DNA of 64,000 nucleotides from CANDOC01 sp965261725. Its GTDB lineage: Bacteria > Pseudomonadota > Gammaproteobacteria > Pseudomonadales > Endozoicomonadaceae. The stretch is taken from contig CBDHDU010000040.1 of assembly GCA_965261725.1 (NCBI GenBank), positions 1-64,000 on the forward strand. Direction: 5' to 3'. Shown one piece after another: positions 18,480 to 28,185 of the stretch. Numbering within the stretch: the stretch's first letter is position 1; each line of letters begins with the position of its first letter. The notes beneath the pieces were generated by a model, which worked only from the letters and a program-made list of their open reading frames with translations, made no database searches and was not told where the DNA came from. The position numbers and the translations under genes are program-made.

Positions 18480-18483
18480 GTAG
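18280..18483 (+). pseudogene. IS91-family transposase, N-terminal fragment
   Basis: The first 65 or so residues (MTSRPPSKLKQLLLRDQLWW..., ending CSNHECSHTK) match the transposase N-terminus at 21857. The frame then runs into the next unit at 18476 and stops. This copy cannot encode a transposase. Confidence 0.85.
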
Positions 18484-18604
18484 GCCACTGCGCGGCAACT
18501 TTTTGATTGCACTAAACGTCAGGCTAAAAACTGTCGTTTGATCTACGCTGAAGATTTCTGTCAAACAACCATGATACCTCACCAGATACAACAACAATCT
18601 GCAA

Positions 18605-21600
18605 ATGAGTAAACTCTGCACATGTATTTTGTCGTTTACAATATTATTGCTGTCAGGTTCACGCCTCTGTGCAGTCTTGAAGGTAACCCGTGATGTCTTT
18701 ATTGACGGGCAGTCATACTCGTTAACGACCGAACTGCCTGACAGGTGCAGGAACCTGTACTGTTATATGTGTCAGGGTTTAATCGAAACACAGGTTGCCC
18801 GGTGCCGTGAATGCGGCTATAGCCTGTGTGATGCCCACCTCGAAGAGCCGGGCTCTAGCATAACAAAATGTCCCGACTGTCATGCCAGACGATCTCAGTT
18901 CTCCCGCAAACTGAACACGGCCCGCCTGCTTAACACTCTGCTGTGGCCTTGTCCGGTTGGCTGCGGGGAGCAGATTGCAACGACTGAGCTGGAAAACCAT
19001 ATCGCCAGGTGCCGCACCTGCCGACCGCCAGTCTGGACTGATAATGCCTCGCTGATGACCCATTTGCCCGGCATAACAGCCTCTGATGTCTGTAGTCATG
19101 TTGGCGAACCGGGGCCTTCCCGGCTGTTTACCGCCTCCGTAGTGGAAGCGTTAACTGATCATCGCCCTCCGGCCAAAAAGCAGTGCTTATCTGCCAAACA
19201 GGCACGTCAGCAGCTAGCCCGGTGCACACACAAGCCACCCCGTCCCACGACATCTGAAGCCTGCCATGATTCAGCTGACAGCGGTTATCACAGTACTGTT
19301 GATGCAGATCCATTGCCCATAAATGCTGACATGGATGCGACCGTACCGGCATCGTTATCCAACGACACTCTGATCCCCCCGGCGATAGAAGACTGGTTAT
19401 TTTCTTCCCTGCCCTGGGGGATGGCGAACAACAGCCCGCAGACGAAACCGTCTGCACCCACGGCAACCGCATCCGCTCCCGGTCTGGCGGCCTTACGGTT
19501 GCAGACAGAAGCACCGCCAGACGATCTGTCTGCCTTATTTCCGCCCCTGACCCCGGCCTCCCGGCAGGCGCTGATTGATAACAGCCCGGTAATGAACAAA
19601 CTCTGGGCCCTTGCCCAAAAGCAACAGAACCCACTGAGCGACAACCGGCAACTGCAAACCTTTTGCCAGCAGTTTGACGCCGGGCAACAGCGATATCTGT
19701 TTCACGGCAGCCGCAGCCTGGTCATCCGGTTTCCCGGTGATCCGGATTATATTCTCAAGCTGGCCCGCTCCAAAAAACATATTCCGCGGTTTGAACAGGA
19801 GCTGACCCTGTACCGGGCGATTCAGGAACCGGGTTATAAACAGCTGGCTTTTCATACCTGTCCGTTACTACTGGCCTTTCGCTGGGGAGACAAGCCCGTT
19901 ATGGCGATGTCAGCGGTGGATTTTATTGCCGACCGGCAGCTGGAGGCCATGGGTTCAGCCACGTTGTTCGAACGGCTGGATTTCGCCCTGACCTGGGTGT
20001 GGCGGTTTGCTGAAATCTATCAGCTGTTTCTGCAGCACGGGATCTTGCTGGGAGACCGCCACGGCGGCAATATCGGCTTCAACGAGAACCGGCTGCCTGA
20101 AGCCTCGGGGCTCGGTGGTGCGGTACTGCGCCTGCCGGTCATGCTCGACCTCGACCCTTACTGGCAAAAAAAGGAATCCGGCCAAGCCTTGCTGTATCTG
20201 CCGTTGCCCGTCTGGACCGCCGTCGCTATGGATCTGCTGGAACGTGCCTTCTGTCCCGGCCCGGTGACCGGCGAACGCATCGGGGTCATTAACCGGATAC
20301 GCGCCCTGACAACCCCGGCAACCCGGCGGGAACAGCTTGATGACGACACCACCGGGGGCTTGCGTTCACTACTGCCGGAAAACATACCGTATTGGCAGGC
20401 GCAGGCGCTACCCCATGACGAGACCCAACTGGTCAGTGAGAGCGGTCAGTGGCTGCCTGAACTGTTCAGTGTGGATAGTCAGTTTGACAGGGTGCCCCGT
20501 CCGGTCTCGGAATGGATCCGGCTGCTGGAACAGGAAACAGCCCGGGTGCTGGGCATCCTACAACAGTGGCAGGCCGCTTCGGATTTTTCGCTGATGGCCA
20601 CCTGCAGCCAGCAGGCGGACTCTATGGACATTGACGATGCCGAGGGTGAGGAGAACGGCGAGGTCAGCTCTCCCCCCGCAGCGCCCCCCGGCAACCCGTT
20701 AATCCGTCTCCGGCGGCTCGGTGCCAGGTTACAGTGCGGGCAGTGTCAACGTGAATTTTATATACCGGCTAAGCTGCAGGCGCACCTCAAACAGCATCAG
20801 CACGGAGAACTGGAGGCTTGCTCTCAGTGTGGCAAGCACTATCGCCATCAGCAACTGCAACAGCACATGGCACTTATCCACTCCGGCCCCCAAATCTGCC
20901 GCGAATGTGGCAATACATTGCCCAACAAACAAGCGCTGGCCACTCACAACCGCAGCCACCACAGCGGGGAACGCACCTGTACCCAGTGTCAGCCCCCGGT
21001 GACCCTCAACAGTGCGAAGGCGCTGGCCAATCACAACCGCAGTCACCACAGCGGGGAACGCACCTGTACCCAGTGTCAGCCCCCGGTGACCCTCAACAGT
21101 GCTCAGGCGCTGGCCGATCACAACCGCAGTCACCACAGCGGGGAACGCACCTGTACCCAGTGTCAGCCCCCGGTGACCCTCAACAGTGCTCAGGCGCTGG
21201 CCAATCACAACAAAAGTCACCACAGCGGGGAACGCACCTGTACCCGGTGTCAGCCCCCGGTGACCCTCAACAGTGCTCAGGCGCTGGCCGATCACAACAA
21301 AAGTCACCACAGCGGGGAACGCACCTGTACCCGGTGTCAGCCCCCGGTGACCCTCAACAGTGCTCAGGCGCTGGCCTCTCACAACCAAAGTCACCACAGC
21401 GGGGAACGCACCTGTACCCGGTGTCAGCCCCCGGTGACCCTCAAAAGTGCGAAGGCGCTGGCCCGTCACAACCAAAGTCACCACAGCGGGGAACGCACCT
21501 GTACCCAGTGTCAGCCCCCGGTGACCCTCAACAGTGCTCAGGCGCTGGCCACTCACAACCGCAGTCACCACAGCGGGGAACGCACCTGTACCCGGTGTCA

Positions 21601-21781
21601 GCCCCCGGTGACCCTCAACAGTGCGAAGGCGCTGGCCAATCACAACCAAAGTCACCACAGCGGGGAACGCACCTGTACCCAGTGTCAGCCCCCGGTGACC
21701 CTCAACAGTGCGAAGGCGCTGACCAATCACAAATTCAGAAAACACCGTAAACGCAAAAGACTGGCAGAGGAGGACGACTGA
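18605..21781 (+). CDS. Secreted RING/TRAF-like, kinase-like, C2H2 zinc-finger protein, copy 2
   Basis: The protein has 1,058 residues and is almost identical to the copy at 15115. Differences include Cys20 to Arg in the signal region, a few single substitutions in the core, and one extra 29-residue C2H2 repeat (nine instead of eight). The repeats are shuffled, differing mainly at the residues between and after the paired His (N/D/T/S and R/K/Q/H), which is where a C2H2 array would be tuned. One repeat has LKS for LNS. Signal peptide, RING/TRAF-like cluster, kinase-like core and HSGER linkers are all kept. The IS91 transposase start lies 75 bp after the stop, as in copy 1. Confidence 0.85.
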   Translation: MSKLCTCILSFTILLLSGSRLCAVLKVTRDVFIDGQSYSLTTELPDRCRNLYCYMCQGLIETQVARCRECGYSLCDAHLEEPGSSITKCPDCHARRSQFSRKLNTARLLNTLLWPCPVGCGEQIATTELENHIARCRTCRPPVWTDNASLMTHLPGITASDVCSHVGEPGPSRLFTASVVEALTDHRPPAKKQCLSAKQARQQLARCTHKPPRPTTSEACHDSADSGYHSTVDADPLPINADMDATVPASLSNDTLIPPAIEDWLFSSLPWGMANNSPQTKPSAPTATASAPGLAALRLQTEAPPDDLSALFPPLTPASRQALIDNSPVMNKLWALAQKQQNPLSDNRQLQTFCQQFDAGQQRYLFHGSRSLVIRFPGDPDYILKLARSKKHIPRFEQELTLYRAIQEPGYKQLAFHTCPLLLAFRWGDKPVMAMSAVDFIADRQLEAMGSATLFERLDFALTWVWRFAEIYQLFLQHGILLGDRHGGNIGFNENRLPEASGLGGAVLRLPVMLDLDPYWQKKESGQALLYLPLPVWTAVAMDLLERAFCPGPVTGERIGVINRIRALTTPATRREQLDDDTTGGLRSLLPENIPYWQAQALPHDETQLVSESGQWLPELFSVDSQFDRVPRPVSEWIRLLEQETARVLGILQQWQAASDFSLMATCSQQADSMDIDDAEGEENGEVSSPPAAPPGNPLIRLRRLGARLQCGQCQREFYIPAKLQAHLKQHQHGELEACSQCGKHYRHQQLQQHMALIHSGPQICRECGNTLPNKQALATHNRSHHSGERTCTQCQPPVTLNSAKALANHNRSHHSGERTCTQCQPPVTLNSAQALADHNRSHHSGERTCTQCQPPVTLNSAQALANHNKSHHSGERTCTRCQPPVTLNSAQALADHNKSHHSGERTCTRCQPPVTLNSAQALASHNQSHHSGERTCTRCQPPVTLKSAKALARHNQSHHSGERTCTQCQPPVTLNSAQALATHNRSHHSGERTCTRCQPPVTLNSAKALANHNQSHHSGERTCTQCQPPVTLNSAKALTNHKFRKHRKRKRLAEEDD

Positions 21782-21856
21782 AAAACAACCTCAGGATGCC
21801 ATCCCCTTCACCGGCTGCATCCGTTATCATCCGTGCGACTGTATTGATGAGGCCGT

Positions 21857-22343
21857 ATGACCAGCCGACCGCCGTCCAAACTAAAACAATTACTGCTACG
21901 CGATCAGTTATGGTGGCGTTATTACCAGCGCAACGCCGATACGATACGCCCTGCTGTGGTTGATGCGATCAGCAAAGTACTGGCCTGCGGGCGGGTGATC
22001 ATGGGGTATGCCAGCTTTGTATGCAGCAACCATGAATGCTCTCACACCAAAAAGATCTGCTTTGGCTGTAAAGCCCGGTTGTGTAATACCTGCGGCAAAA
22101 AACTGACCGATCAGTGGATTGCTGACCAGAAAGCGCTGTTGCCGGATACTGAGTGGCAACACATCACCTTTACGATGCCTGATGCACTCTGGGAGCTGTT
22201 CAGAATCAACCGCACCTTACTGGGTAAACTGAGCCCACTGGCGGCAAAAAGCCTGCAGGCCTTTGCCGGGAAAAAAGGCGTGACACCTGGCATTTTCACG
22301 GCACTGCATACCTTTGGCCGAAAGCTGAACTGGAATGTTCATA
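21857..22343 (+). pseudogene. IS91-family transposase, N-terminal part, truncated by IS1595
   Basis: This gives 162 codons of the transposase N-terminus, with the zinc-binding region (CSNHEC, then CFGCKARLCNTCGKK) and the start of the catalytic domain. It is cut at NWNVH, inside the HUH motif. The missing C-terminal half is not found beyond the inserted element (after 25571), so downstream sequence was lost. Confidence 0.88.
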
Positions 22344-23212
22344 GGCTCTTAATGGATTCCGGGGTGTTGAGGTAACTGCGGTTGAAACTAACGTCCACAT
22401 TCGTGTAAAACAGCGGTATGATGAAGTTTCATGATCTCCTCGATAACGCCAAATGTTACGAACAAGTCAGGCAAATGCGCTGGCCGGATGGTGTCGTTTG
22501 TCCTCGCTGTCAAAGCCCTGATATTACCCGACAAGGTAAAGATGACACTCAGCCGGAGCGACAGCGTTACTGGTGCAAGTGTTGTCGGCGTCGCTTTGAT
22601 GATCTGACTTTATCGGTGTTTTCAGGGCATCACCAGCCTTTAAAAATCTGGATACACTGCTTGTACCTGATGTCACTCAATCAGTCGAACAGACAGATTG
22701 CACTTGAACTTGACCTGAACAAAAGCGATGTGCAAAAGATGACACAGCAACTCAGGACAAGTGTCTGCAACAAACGCCCGGTCACCGTTCTGGACGGCAA
22801 GGTTGAATGTGACGAGGTTTACGTTGTATCGGGGCATATACCCATGATCATTGAAGTTGCTTGATTTTCCAGCCGATTTTCAACATTGTACGAACATGCC
22901 GAAAATCACCCTGACAGCCCAACAAAAAGTAGCCTTGGAATCTCGCCACAAAACATCGCGAGATGCACGGGAATGTGATCGTATCAAGGCTGTTTTGCTC
23001 AGGTCTGAAGGGTGGTCACCGTCTGCTATCGCTCAGGCATTGAGAAAAAGTGAATACACTATTTGTCGCCATCTGGACGCCTATCTGGAAAAGGAAAAGC
23101 TCAGGCCGGAGAACGGGGGGAGTGAAAGCCGCCTGAGTGATGAGCAAACTCGGCAACTGGTCGAACACCTTTCTGAATATACTTACGCACACGTCCATCA
23201 GATCGTCGCCTA

Positions 23213-24311
23213 TACCTGAGTGAATTCAAGATGCCGGATTTAACCGCTGGAAATTATCGTTAATCCTGCTGCCCAAGGAAGAACCGATTTCGGGCAATGT
23301 CACGTCCAGAAAATGATTAATCTTTTCCCGGAATTCTTTTGCCTGAGCGAAGTATTCATTATTCCGGGCATACTCATTCATCACCTTCCATAATCGCTCA
23401 ATGGGGTTCAGGTTTGGACTGTAAGGGGGGAGGTAATGAAGCTTTATTCCCAGCTCTTCCGCCTCTTTCACTACCTCCTGTGAACGATGGTAACCGGCAC
23501 CATCAAGCACCATGTGAATAACGTTCATGGATGAATAGTTATCCCGAACTTTCTTGAAAAACTCGGTAACCGCTTCACTGTTAACCGTATCAAATTGACC
23601 GAAAACAGCAGCTTCAATATTGTCCAGATCAATCGCACCGATAATGTTCAGCCGAGTACGGCTACCTGTCGTATTAATGATTTTATCAATCCCTTTTCGA
23701 ATCCACCCGGAAGTGATTTTGGTCGCTTGTGTCGGGTGTACCGCATCCATGAATAGTATCACCTCGTCCTCTGGTAGCGTGGCTTTCAAGGCTTCATAGT
23801 GCTCCACAAAACCAGCCTGCTTATCAACATCAGCCTTGTGCGGTACGCCCTTTGGCTTTTTGTAGGTAAAGCCTTTTTGGTGCAGCCACTTGTTCAGGCC
23901 TGATACGGTATATTTGATACCCCAGCGATCGGTAATATAGGCGACGATCTGATGGACGTGTGCGTAAGTATATTCAGAAAGGTGTTCGACCAGTTGCCGA
24001 GTTTGCTCATCACTCAGGCGGCTTTCACTCCCCCCGTTCTCCGGCCTGAGCTTTTCCTTTTCCAGATAGGCGTCCAGATGGCGACAAATAGTGTATTCAC
24101 TTTTTCTCAATGCCTGAGCGATAGCAGACGGTGACCACCCTTCAGACCTGAGCAAAACAGCCTTGATACGATCACACTCCCGTGCATCTCGCGATGTTTT
24201 GTGGCGAGATTCCAAGGCTACTTTTTGTTGGGCTGTCAGGGTGATTTTCGGCATGTTCGTACAATGTTGAAAATCGGCTGGAAAATCAAGCAACTTCAAT
24301 GATCATGGGTA
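23213..24311 (-). mobile_element. IS630-family element (inner), complete
   Basis: This 1,099-bp copy has inserted in inverted orientation into a TA inside the transposase gene of an identical element. TA duplications are at 23211-23212 and 24312-24313. Confidence 0.9.
23226..24254 (-). CDS. IS630-family transposase, intact
   Basis: The protein has about 342 residues from the ATG at 24254; an upstream TTG at 24299 is possible. It has an N-terminal helix-turn-helix (SPSAIAQALRKSEYTICRHL). The DDE core has Asp in LFMDAVHPTQ, Asp in MVLDGAGYHRS and Glu in NLNPIERLWKVMNEY. It may still be active, given identity with the outer copy. Confidence 0.92.
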   Translation of the reverse strand: MPKITLTAQQKVALESRHKTSRDARECDRIKAVLLRSEGWSPSAIAQALRKSEYTICRHLDAYLEKEKLRPENGGSESRLSDEQTRQLVEHLSEYTYAHVHQIVAYITDRWGIKYTVSGLNKWLHQKGFTYKKPKGVPHKADVDKQAGFVEHYEALKATLPEDEVILFMDAVHPTQATKITSGWIRKGIDKIINTTGSRTRLNIIGAIDLDNIEAAVFGQFDTVNSEAVTEFFKKVRDNYSSMNVIHMVLDGAGYHRSQEVVKEAEELGIKLHYLPPYSPNLNPIERLWKVMNEYARNNEYFAQAKEFREKINHFLDVTLPEIGSSLGSRINDNFQRLNPAS

Positions 24312-25571
24312 TATATTACCGATCGCTGGGGTATCAAATATACCGTATCAGGCCTGAACAAGTGGCTGCACCAAAAAGGCTTTACCTACAAAAAGCCAAA
24401 GGGCGTACCGCACAAGGCTGATGTTGATAAGCAGGCTGGTTTTGTGGAGCACTATGAAGCCTTGAAAGCCACGCTACCAGAGGACGAGGTGATACTATTC
24501 ATGGATGCGGTACACCCGACACAAGCGACCAAAATCACTTCCGGGTGGATTCGAAAAGGGATTGATAAAATCATTAATACGACAGGTAGCCGTACTCGGC
24601 TGAACATTATCGGTGCGATTGATCTGGACAATATTGAAGCTGCTGTTTTCGGTCAATTTGATACGGTTAACAGTGAAGCGGTTACCGAGTTTTTCAAGAA
24701 AGTTCGGGATAACTATTCATCCATGAACGTTATTCACATGGTGCTTGATGGTGCCGGTTACCATCGTTCACAGGAGGTAGTGAAAGAGGCGGAAGAGCTG
24801 GGAATAAAGCTTCATTACCTCCCCCCTTACAGTCCAAACCTGAACCCCATTGAGCGATTATGGAAGGTGATGAATGAGTATGCCCGGAATAATGAATACT
24901 TCGCTCAGGCAAAAGAATTCCGGGAAAAGATTAATCATTTTCTGGACGTGACATTGCCCGAAATCGGTTCTTCCTTGGGCAGCAGGATTAACGATAATTT
25001 CCAGCGGTTAAATCCGGCATCTTGAATTCACTCAGGTATAAAGGCCAGCCTGAAGCGGTGAAAAAAAAGGGCGGACAGCCCGCCGTAACCGTTTGAGAGG
25101 TGCTCGTGGTCGCGGTACTCTGGAGAAAGAAAAGCCTCCGATCTTTGGCATGATCCAGCGGGGTGGGCAGGTTGTGATCCGTATGCTGCCTAATGTCAAG
25201 CAGGTAACAATCAAGCCCCTGATTACAGAATTCATAGCGCCGGGAACGCTGATTTATACTGATGAATACAGCATTTACGACAGGCTTGAGCAATGGGGTT
25301 ATGATCGTAAATCTGTCTGTCATGGCGCTGGGGAGTATGCCCGGGATGAAGATGGTGATGGTTTTCACGAGGTGCATGTGAATACGATGGAGGGCTTCTG
25401 GTCGTTGCTGCGATCCTGGTTGCGCCCTCACCGTGGAATTTCACAGGATAAGCTGCCACTATACTTGGGATTTTTTGAATGCATCCATAACATCAAACGT
25501 AGGGGAAAAGCAGCTATTTCAGGGTTGCTTGGCTTGCTGCTGGGGTAACCCCCCGGAATCCATTAAGAGCC

Positions 25572-26258
25572 TTCGTATTTTAGTGCGCATATTTTTACCT
25601 GTAATGTAGGCACATTGTTATGACTCAAAGTTTTATCTTGAATAATAAAGCGATGGGTATCAGTTTATGAATGTAGATGTGGGTTCAACTCTGACACGGG
25701 TCGATCTGGCAAGGTTTTGAGCAAGCCCACTCTATGATTGGTTCAGTATGAACCATTATTACCCAATATTTGAGTACTACTGAGCAGGGGTGAAGGCTGA
25801 GTATGATACTTTATCTTGCCTTAATCTTACTCTGTGGCGATAGGTGCGATCTCCAGAGAAACATAGGTGCAAGCGCCATAAGCCCCTGATATGTGTACGG
25901 AAGTTGCGTTTTTGGTGGCCGCCAGAAATACCAAAAACAACGATCATAAATCAATAACTTAGAATCGCTTTTTTCCAACCCCGGTGATCAGATGAGAACA
26001 TAAAAACAGAGTATAGGAGGTAATAAAAAATTGGAAGTTACCCCATAATATTGAAATCAACATTTTTACCTGTCTGGCGATGACGATGAGCGTGCAGAGG
26101 CTATTGCAGCAAAGGTACCATCTGAATCAAGGCGCTTATGATGACATGACTTGTCTCTGTGGGAACATCAGCCAAACGATAACTATCCTAAGAAGGCACT
26201 TTATTATAACTAAAGATAATTAATCGACAGGCATTTCCTAATAAGGTCGCCACCAGAA
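25572..26258. other. Non-coding stretch between the IS pile and the AbiE locus
   Basis: I see no gene, RNA or IS end in these roughly 690 bases. The composition is AT-rich with stops in all frames. It does not contain the missing half of the IS91 transposase, so it marks the far side of a deletion or rearrangement. Confidence 0.6.
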
Positions 26259-26311
26259 TGTTCACTATTTATCAGTGTTCATTATTATTGAACATGCTAC
26301 AATTATGAACA
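26259..26311. promoter_or_regulatory. Repeated TGTTCA/TGAACA half-sites upstream of the AbiEi-like gene
   Basis: Four half-sites lie in 53 bp: TGTTCA at 26259 and 26276, TGAACA at 26289 and 26306. The inner two form a perfect palindrome with a 7-bp spacer. AbiEi antitoxins are known to repress their own promoters through inverted repeats, so this is a likely operator. Confidence 0.6.
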
Positions 26312-26333
26312 CAGGAGTGATCCGGATGACCAT

Positions 26334-27338
26334 ATGCCTAAAATCAAGGAAACAGAAACGATCGTTGATACGGCTGTAGAAGCTCTTCGTCAGCTAACGG
26401 GCCTGGAGTGGGCTGTAAAATCAGGCGCAAACAACGCTCTTATCCTGCAATTCCAGCAATTGGAACTGCAGGTAGAAGTTAGAGCCTGGGCACCCCAGAT
26501 GAATACTGGTACCTTGATCTATCAGTTCCAGCAATACTCCGGCCAGAACCATCACATTCTTGTTGCTGACTACATTACACTAGGCATAGGCAATACCCTG
26601 CAACAGGCAGGTATCCAGTTTATTGACGGAACAGGTAATGCCTATATCAACCAACCTTCTGTTTTTATATGCAGCAGGGGCAATAAACCGGAAAAAAACA
26701 AGCGTATTTATAAACCGGGCAAAGCCTTCCAAAAAGGCGGGTTAAAAGTAATTCTGGCCTTTTTACAAAATAATGATCTGATTAACCAGCCTTATCGCAC
26801 TATCGCAGAAGAAGCTGGTATAGCCTTGGGTGCAGTCGGCGAAGTGATACGGGATTTACAACAAAGCGGATACTTAGGAAAAGCAACTTCTCAACGTAAA
26901 CGCGCCATAACAAACAGGCAACAGCTGTTACAACGATGGGCTGATACCTACCCTTATTGGTTGAGAGAAAAACATTACATTGGCACTTTCACTACTAACG
27001 ACCCGCTGTGGTGGCAAAAGATCTGCCCTGAAGATTTTGGCGCTCAATGGGGTGGAGAGGTCGCTGCTGCCAAGTATACCGGCTACCTGAACCCAAAGGA
27101 TGCTCTTGTTTATATCCCCCGGCAGAACATGGCCTTATTTATGAAGGCTGCAAAGCTGCGCAAAGTTAAACCCCATGAGGAGCCTGATTTTCTGGTGAAG
27201 CTATTTGAGCCCTGCTGGCCGATAGCTGATAACATCGACCTTGCACCCCCTGTTATAGTCTATGCGGATCTGCTGGAAACCGGCGATCCCCGCAACCTGG
27301 AAACAGCAAATAAACTGTATGAAAAACACCTTGGTTGA
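26334..27338 (+). CDS. AbiEi-like antitoxin / transcriptional regulator
   Basis: The protein has 334 residues. The middle carries a winged-helix-like region (YRTIAEEAGIALGAVGEVIRDLQQSGYL) as in type IV AbiEi-type antitoxins, with an N-terminal restriction-fold-like region (VEVRAWAPQM, then ILVADYITLGIGNTLQQAGIQFIDGTGNAYI) common in this regulator group. The next gene encodes a nucleotidyltransferase and overlaps its end by 20 bp, the standard AbiE arrangement. Four TGTTCA/TGAACA sites upstream fit autoregulation. AbiEi normally blocks the toxin without binding it. Confidence 0.75.
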   Translation: MPKIKETETIVDTAVEALRQLTGLEWAVKSGANNALILQFQQLELQVEVRAWAPQMNTGTLIYQFQQYSGQNHHILVADYITLGIGNTLQQAGIQFIDGTGNAYINQPSVFICSRGNKPEKNKRIYKPGKAFQKGGLKVILAFLQNNDLINQPYRTIAEEAGIALGAVGEVIRDLQQSGYLGKATSQRKRAITNRQQLLQRWADTYPYWLREKHYIGTFTTNDPLWWQKICPEDFGAQWGGEVAAAKYTGYLNPKDALVYIPRQNMALFMKAAKLRKVKPHEEPDFLVKLFEPCWPIADNIDLAPPVIVYADLLETGDPRNLETANKLYEKHLG

Positions 27339-28185
27339 CATAAGTGGAAAGCTGCCAGAAGGGCTCGTTCAACTGTATGCAGATATCCGGAGCCATGCCA
27401 ACGCTCTGGATATCGATATTCTTGTCGTTGGCGCCATGGCCAGAGACCTTGTGCTGGTACACGGATACGATGCCTCCATAGAGCGAGGGACCAGAGATGT
27501 AGATTTTGGTGTCAGTGTGCAAAGCTGGGATGATTTTGAGCTGCTCCGCAAGAGGTTGCTGGCATCTGGCTATGTCATGGATGAGAAACTCCCTCATAGC
27601 TTTTATTTACCAACAGCAGATGACCTGACATGGTCCATTGATATCGTTCCCTTCGGCGATTTAGCTGAAAACGACCAGATCAGCTGGCCGCCAGGCCATG
27701 ATGTGGTAATGAGTGTTCTCGGTTTTTCCGAAGCATTGGCATCTGCCTTGAAAGTTCAAATCAGTCAAACACCAAAGATCATCATCTCTGTTGCATCGCC
27801 TGCAGGTATTTGTTTACTCAAGCTTGTTGCCTAGGTCGACCGGGAGCAGGAGAAAAGGAGTAAAGACGCATCCGATATCAAATACCTAATGGATACTTAT
27901 GCCAAAATTCCGGAAATATTTGATGCCCTTTATAGCGAAGATTATATGGAAATACAGGACTGGGATGAACCCAATGCCAGCGCCATGAAACTTGGCAGAG
28001 ACACCGGAGAAATAGCGACTGAACAAGTAGCCACATTCCTTGAACGCGAACTGTTTTCACAGGAAACTCGCAAAGAGCAATTTGCTTCTGAAATGAAAGC
28101 TGGTCAACTGTTGCAGCTAGACAAAGATCTTGTGAACAGGCTGAATATTTTTATTGATGCGTTTCGTCAGACTAATCTGAATTAG
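27319..28185 (+). pseudogene. AbiEii-like nucleotidyltransferase toxin with in-frame amber codon
   Basis: The frame is 288 codons long, with TAG at 27832-27834 (codon 172). The first part has the nucleotidyltransferase motifs (VVGAMARDLVL, then RGTRDVDFGV with the DxD pair, and WSIDIVPFG). After the TAG the same frame continues with VDREQEKRSKDASDIKYLM, a normal continuation of this family (a Trp often sits at the TAG place), to a TAG-independent stop at 28185. So one TGG-to-TAG change separates the two halves and everything else is intact. It is either an inactivated toxin or a gene needing amber readthrough. It overlaps the antitoxin gene by 20 bp. Confidence 0.72.

Larger units (their letters stand above)
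18480..22343 (+). mobile_element. IS91-linked zinc-finger gene unit, copy 2
   Basis: This is a tandem repeat of the preceding unit with only scattered base changes. The transposase fragment is longer (162 codons) and is cut at 22343 by an IS1595 element. The unit starts inside the transposase gene of copy 1. Confidence 0.65.
22896..25025 (+). pseudogene. IS630-family transposase (outer copy), disrupted
   Basis: The two halves are identical in protein to the intact inner copy. The first ends at QIVAY; the second resumes at ITDRWGIKY and keeps the catalytic LFMDAVHPTQ, MVLDGAGYH and NPIERLW segments. The break is exactly at a TA in TATATT. Confidence 0.88.
22839..25038 (+). mobile_element. IS630-family element (outer), interrupted by a second copy
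   Basis: The ends read TACCCATG and, reverse-complemented, TACCTGAG, between TA duplications (22837-22838 and 25039-25040), the expected IS630 target. After removing the inner element and its TA, the length is 1,099 bp, the same as the inner copy. The transposase gene is split at the inner element: 5' part to about 23212, 3' part about 24314-25025. Confidence 0.88.
22418..25548 (+). pseudogene. IS1595-family transposase split by IS630
   Basis: The 5' part (22418 to about 22838) has the N-terminal zinc-binding motif (CPRCQSPD, then CKCCRRRF) and reaches VECDEVYVVSGH. The 3' part resumes at 25039 (YKGQPEAV) and ends at 25548, with YTDEYSIYDR and the late NTMEGFWSLLR segment. Removing the IS630 and one TA rejoins G-H-K-G. 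The 3' part also needs a -1 shift at A-AAA-AAG (about 25060), after which the frame reads GRTARRNRLRGARGRGTL, as expected for the family. A GC-rich hairpin follows this heptamer. The shift may be programmed or a mutation. Confidence 0.8.
22344..25571 (+). mobile_element. IS1595-family element interrupted by nested IS630 elements
   Basis: Inverted ends begin GGCTCTTAATGGATTCCGGG on both sides (22344 and, reverse-complemented, 25571). The flanks TGTTCATA and TTCGTATT do not match, so no target duplication is left. Its transposase gene is split by an IS630 at 22839-25038. Confidence 0.88.

Noticed and set aside
17239..21750. Long open frames on both strands over the zinc-finger arrays (for example 17239-18168 minus, 17328-18173 plus, 20729-21745 minus, 20818-21750 plus)
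   Set aside because: They exist because an 87-bp repeat without stops is open in several frames. They lack ribosome-binding sites and any family pattern. Only the main frame has a signal peptide and zinc ligands.
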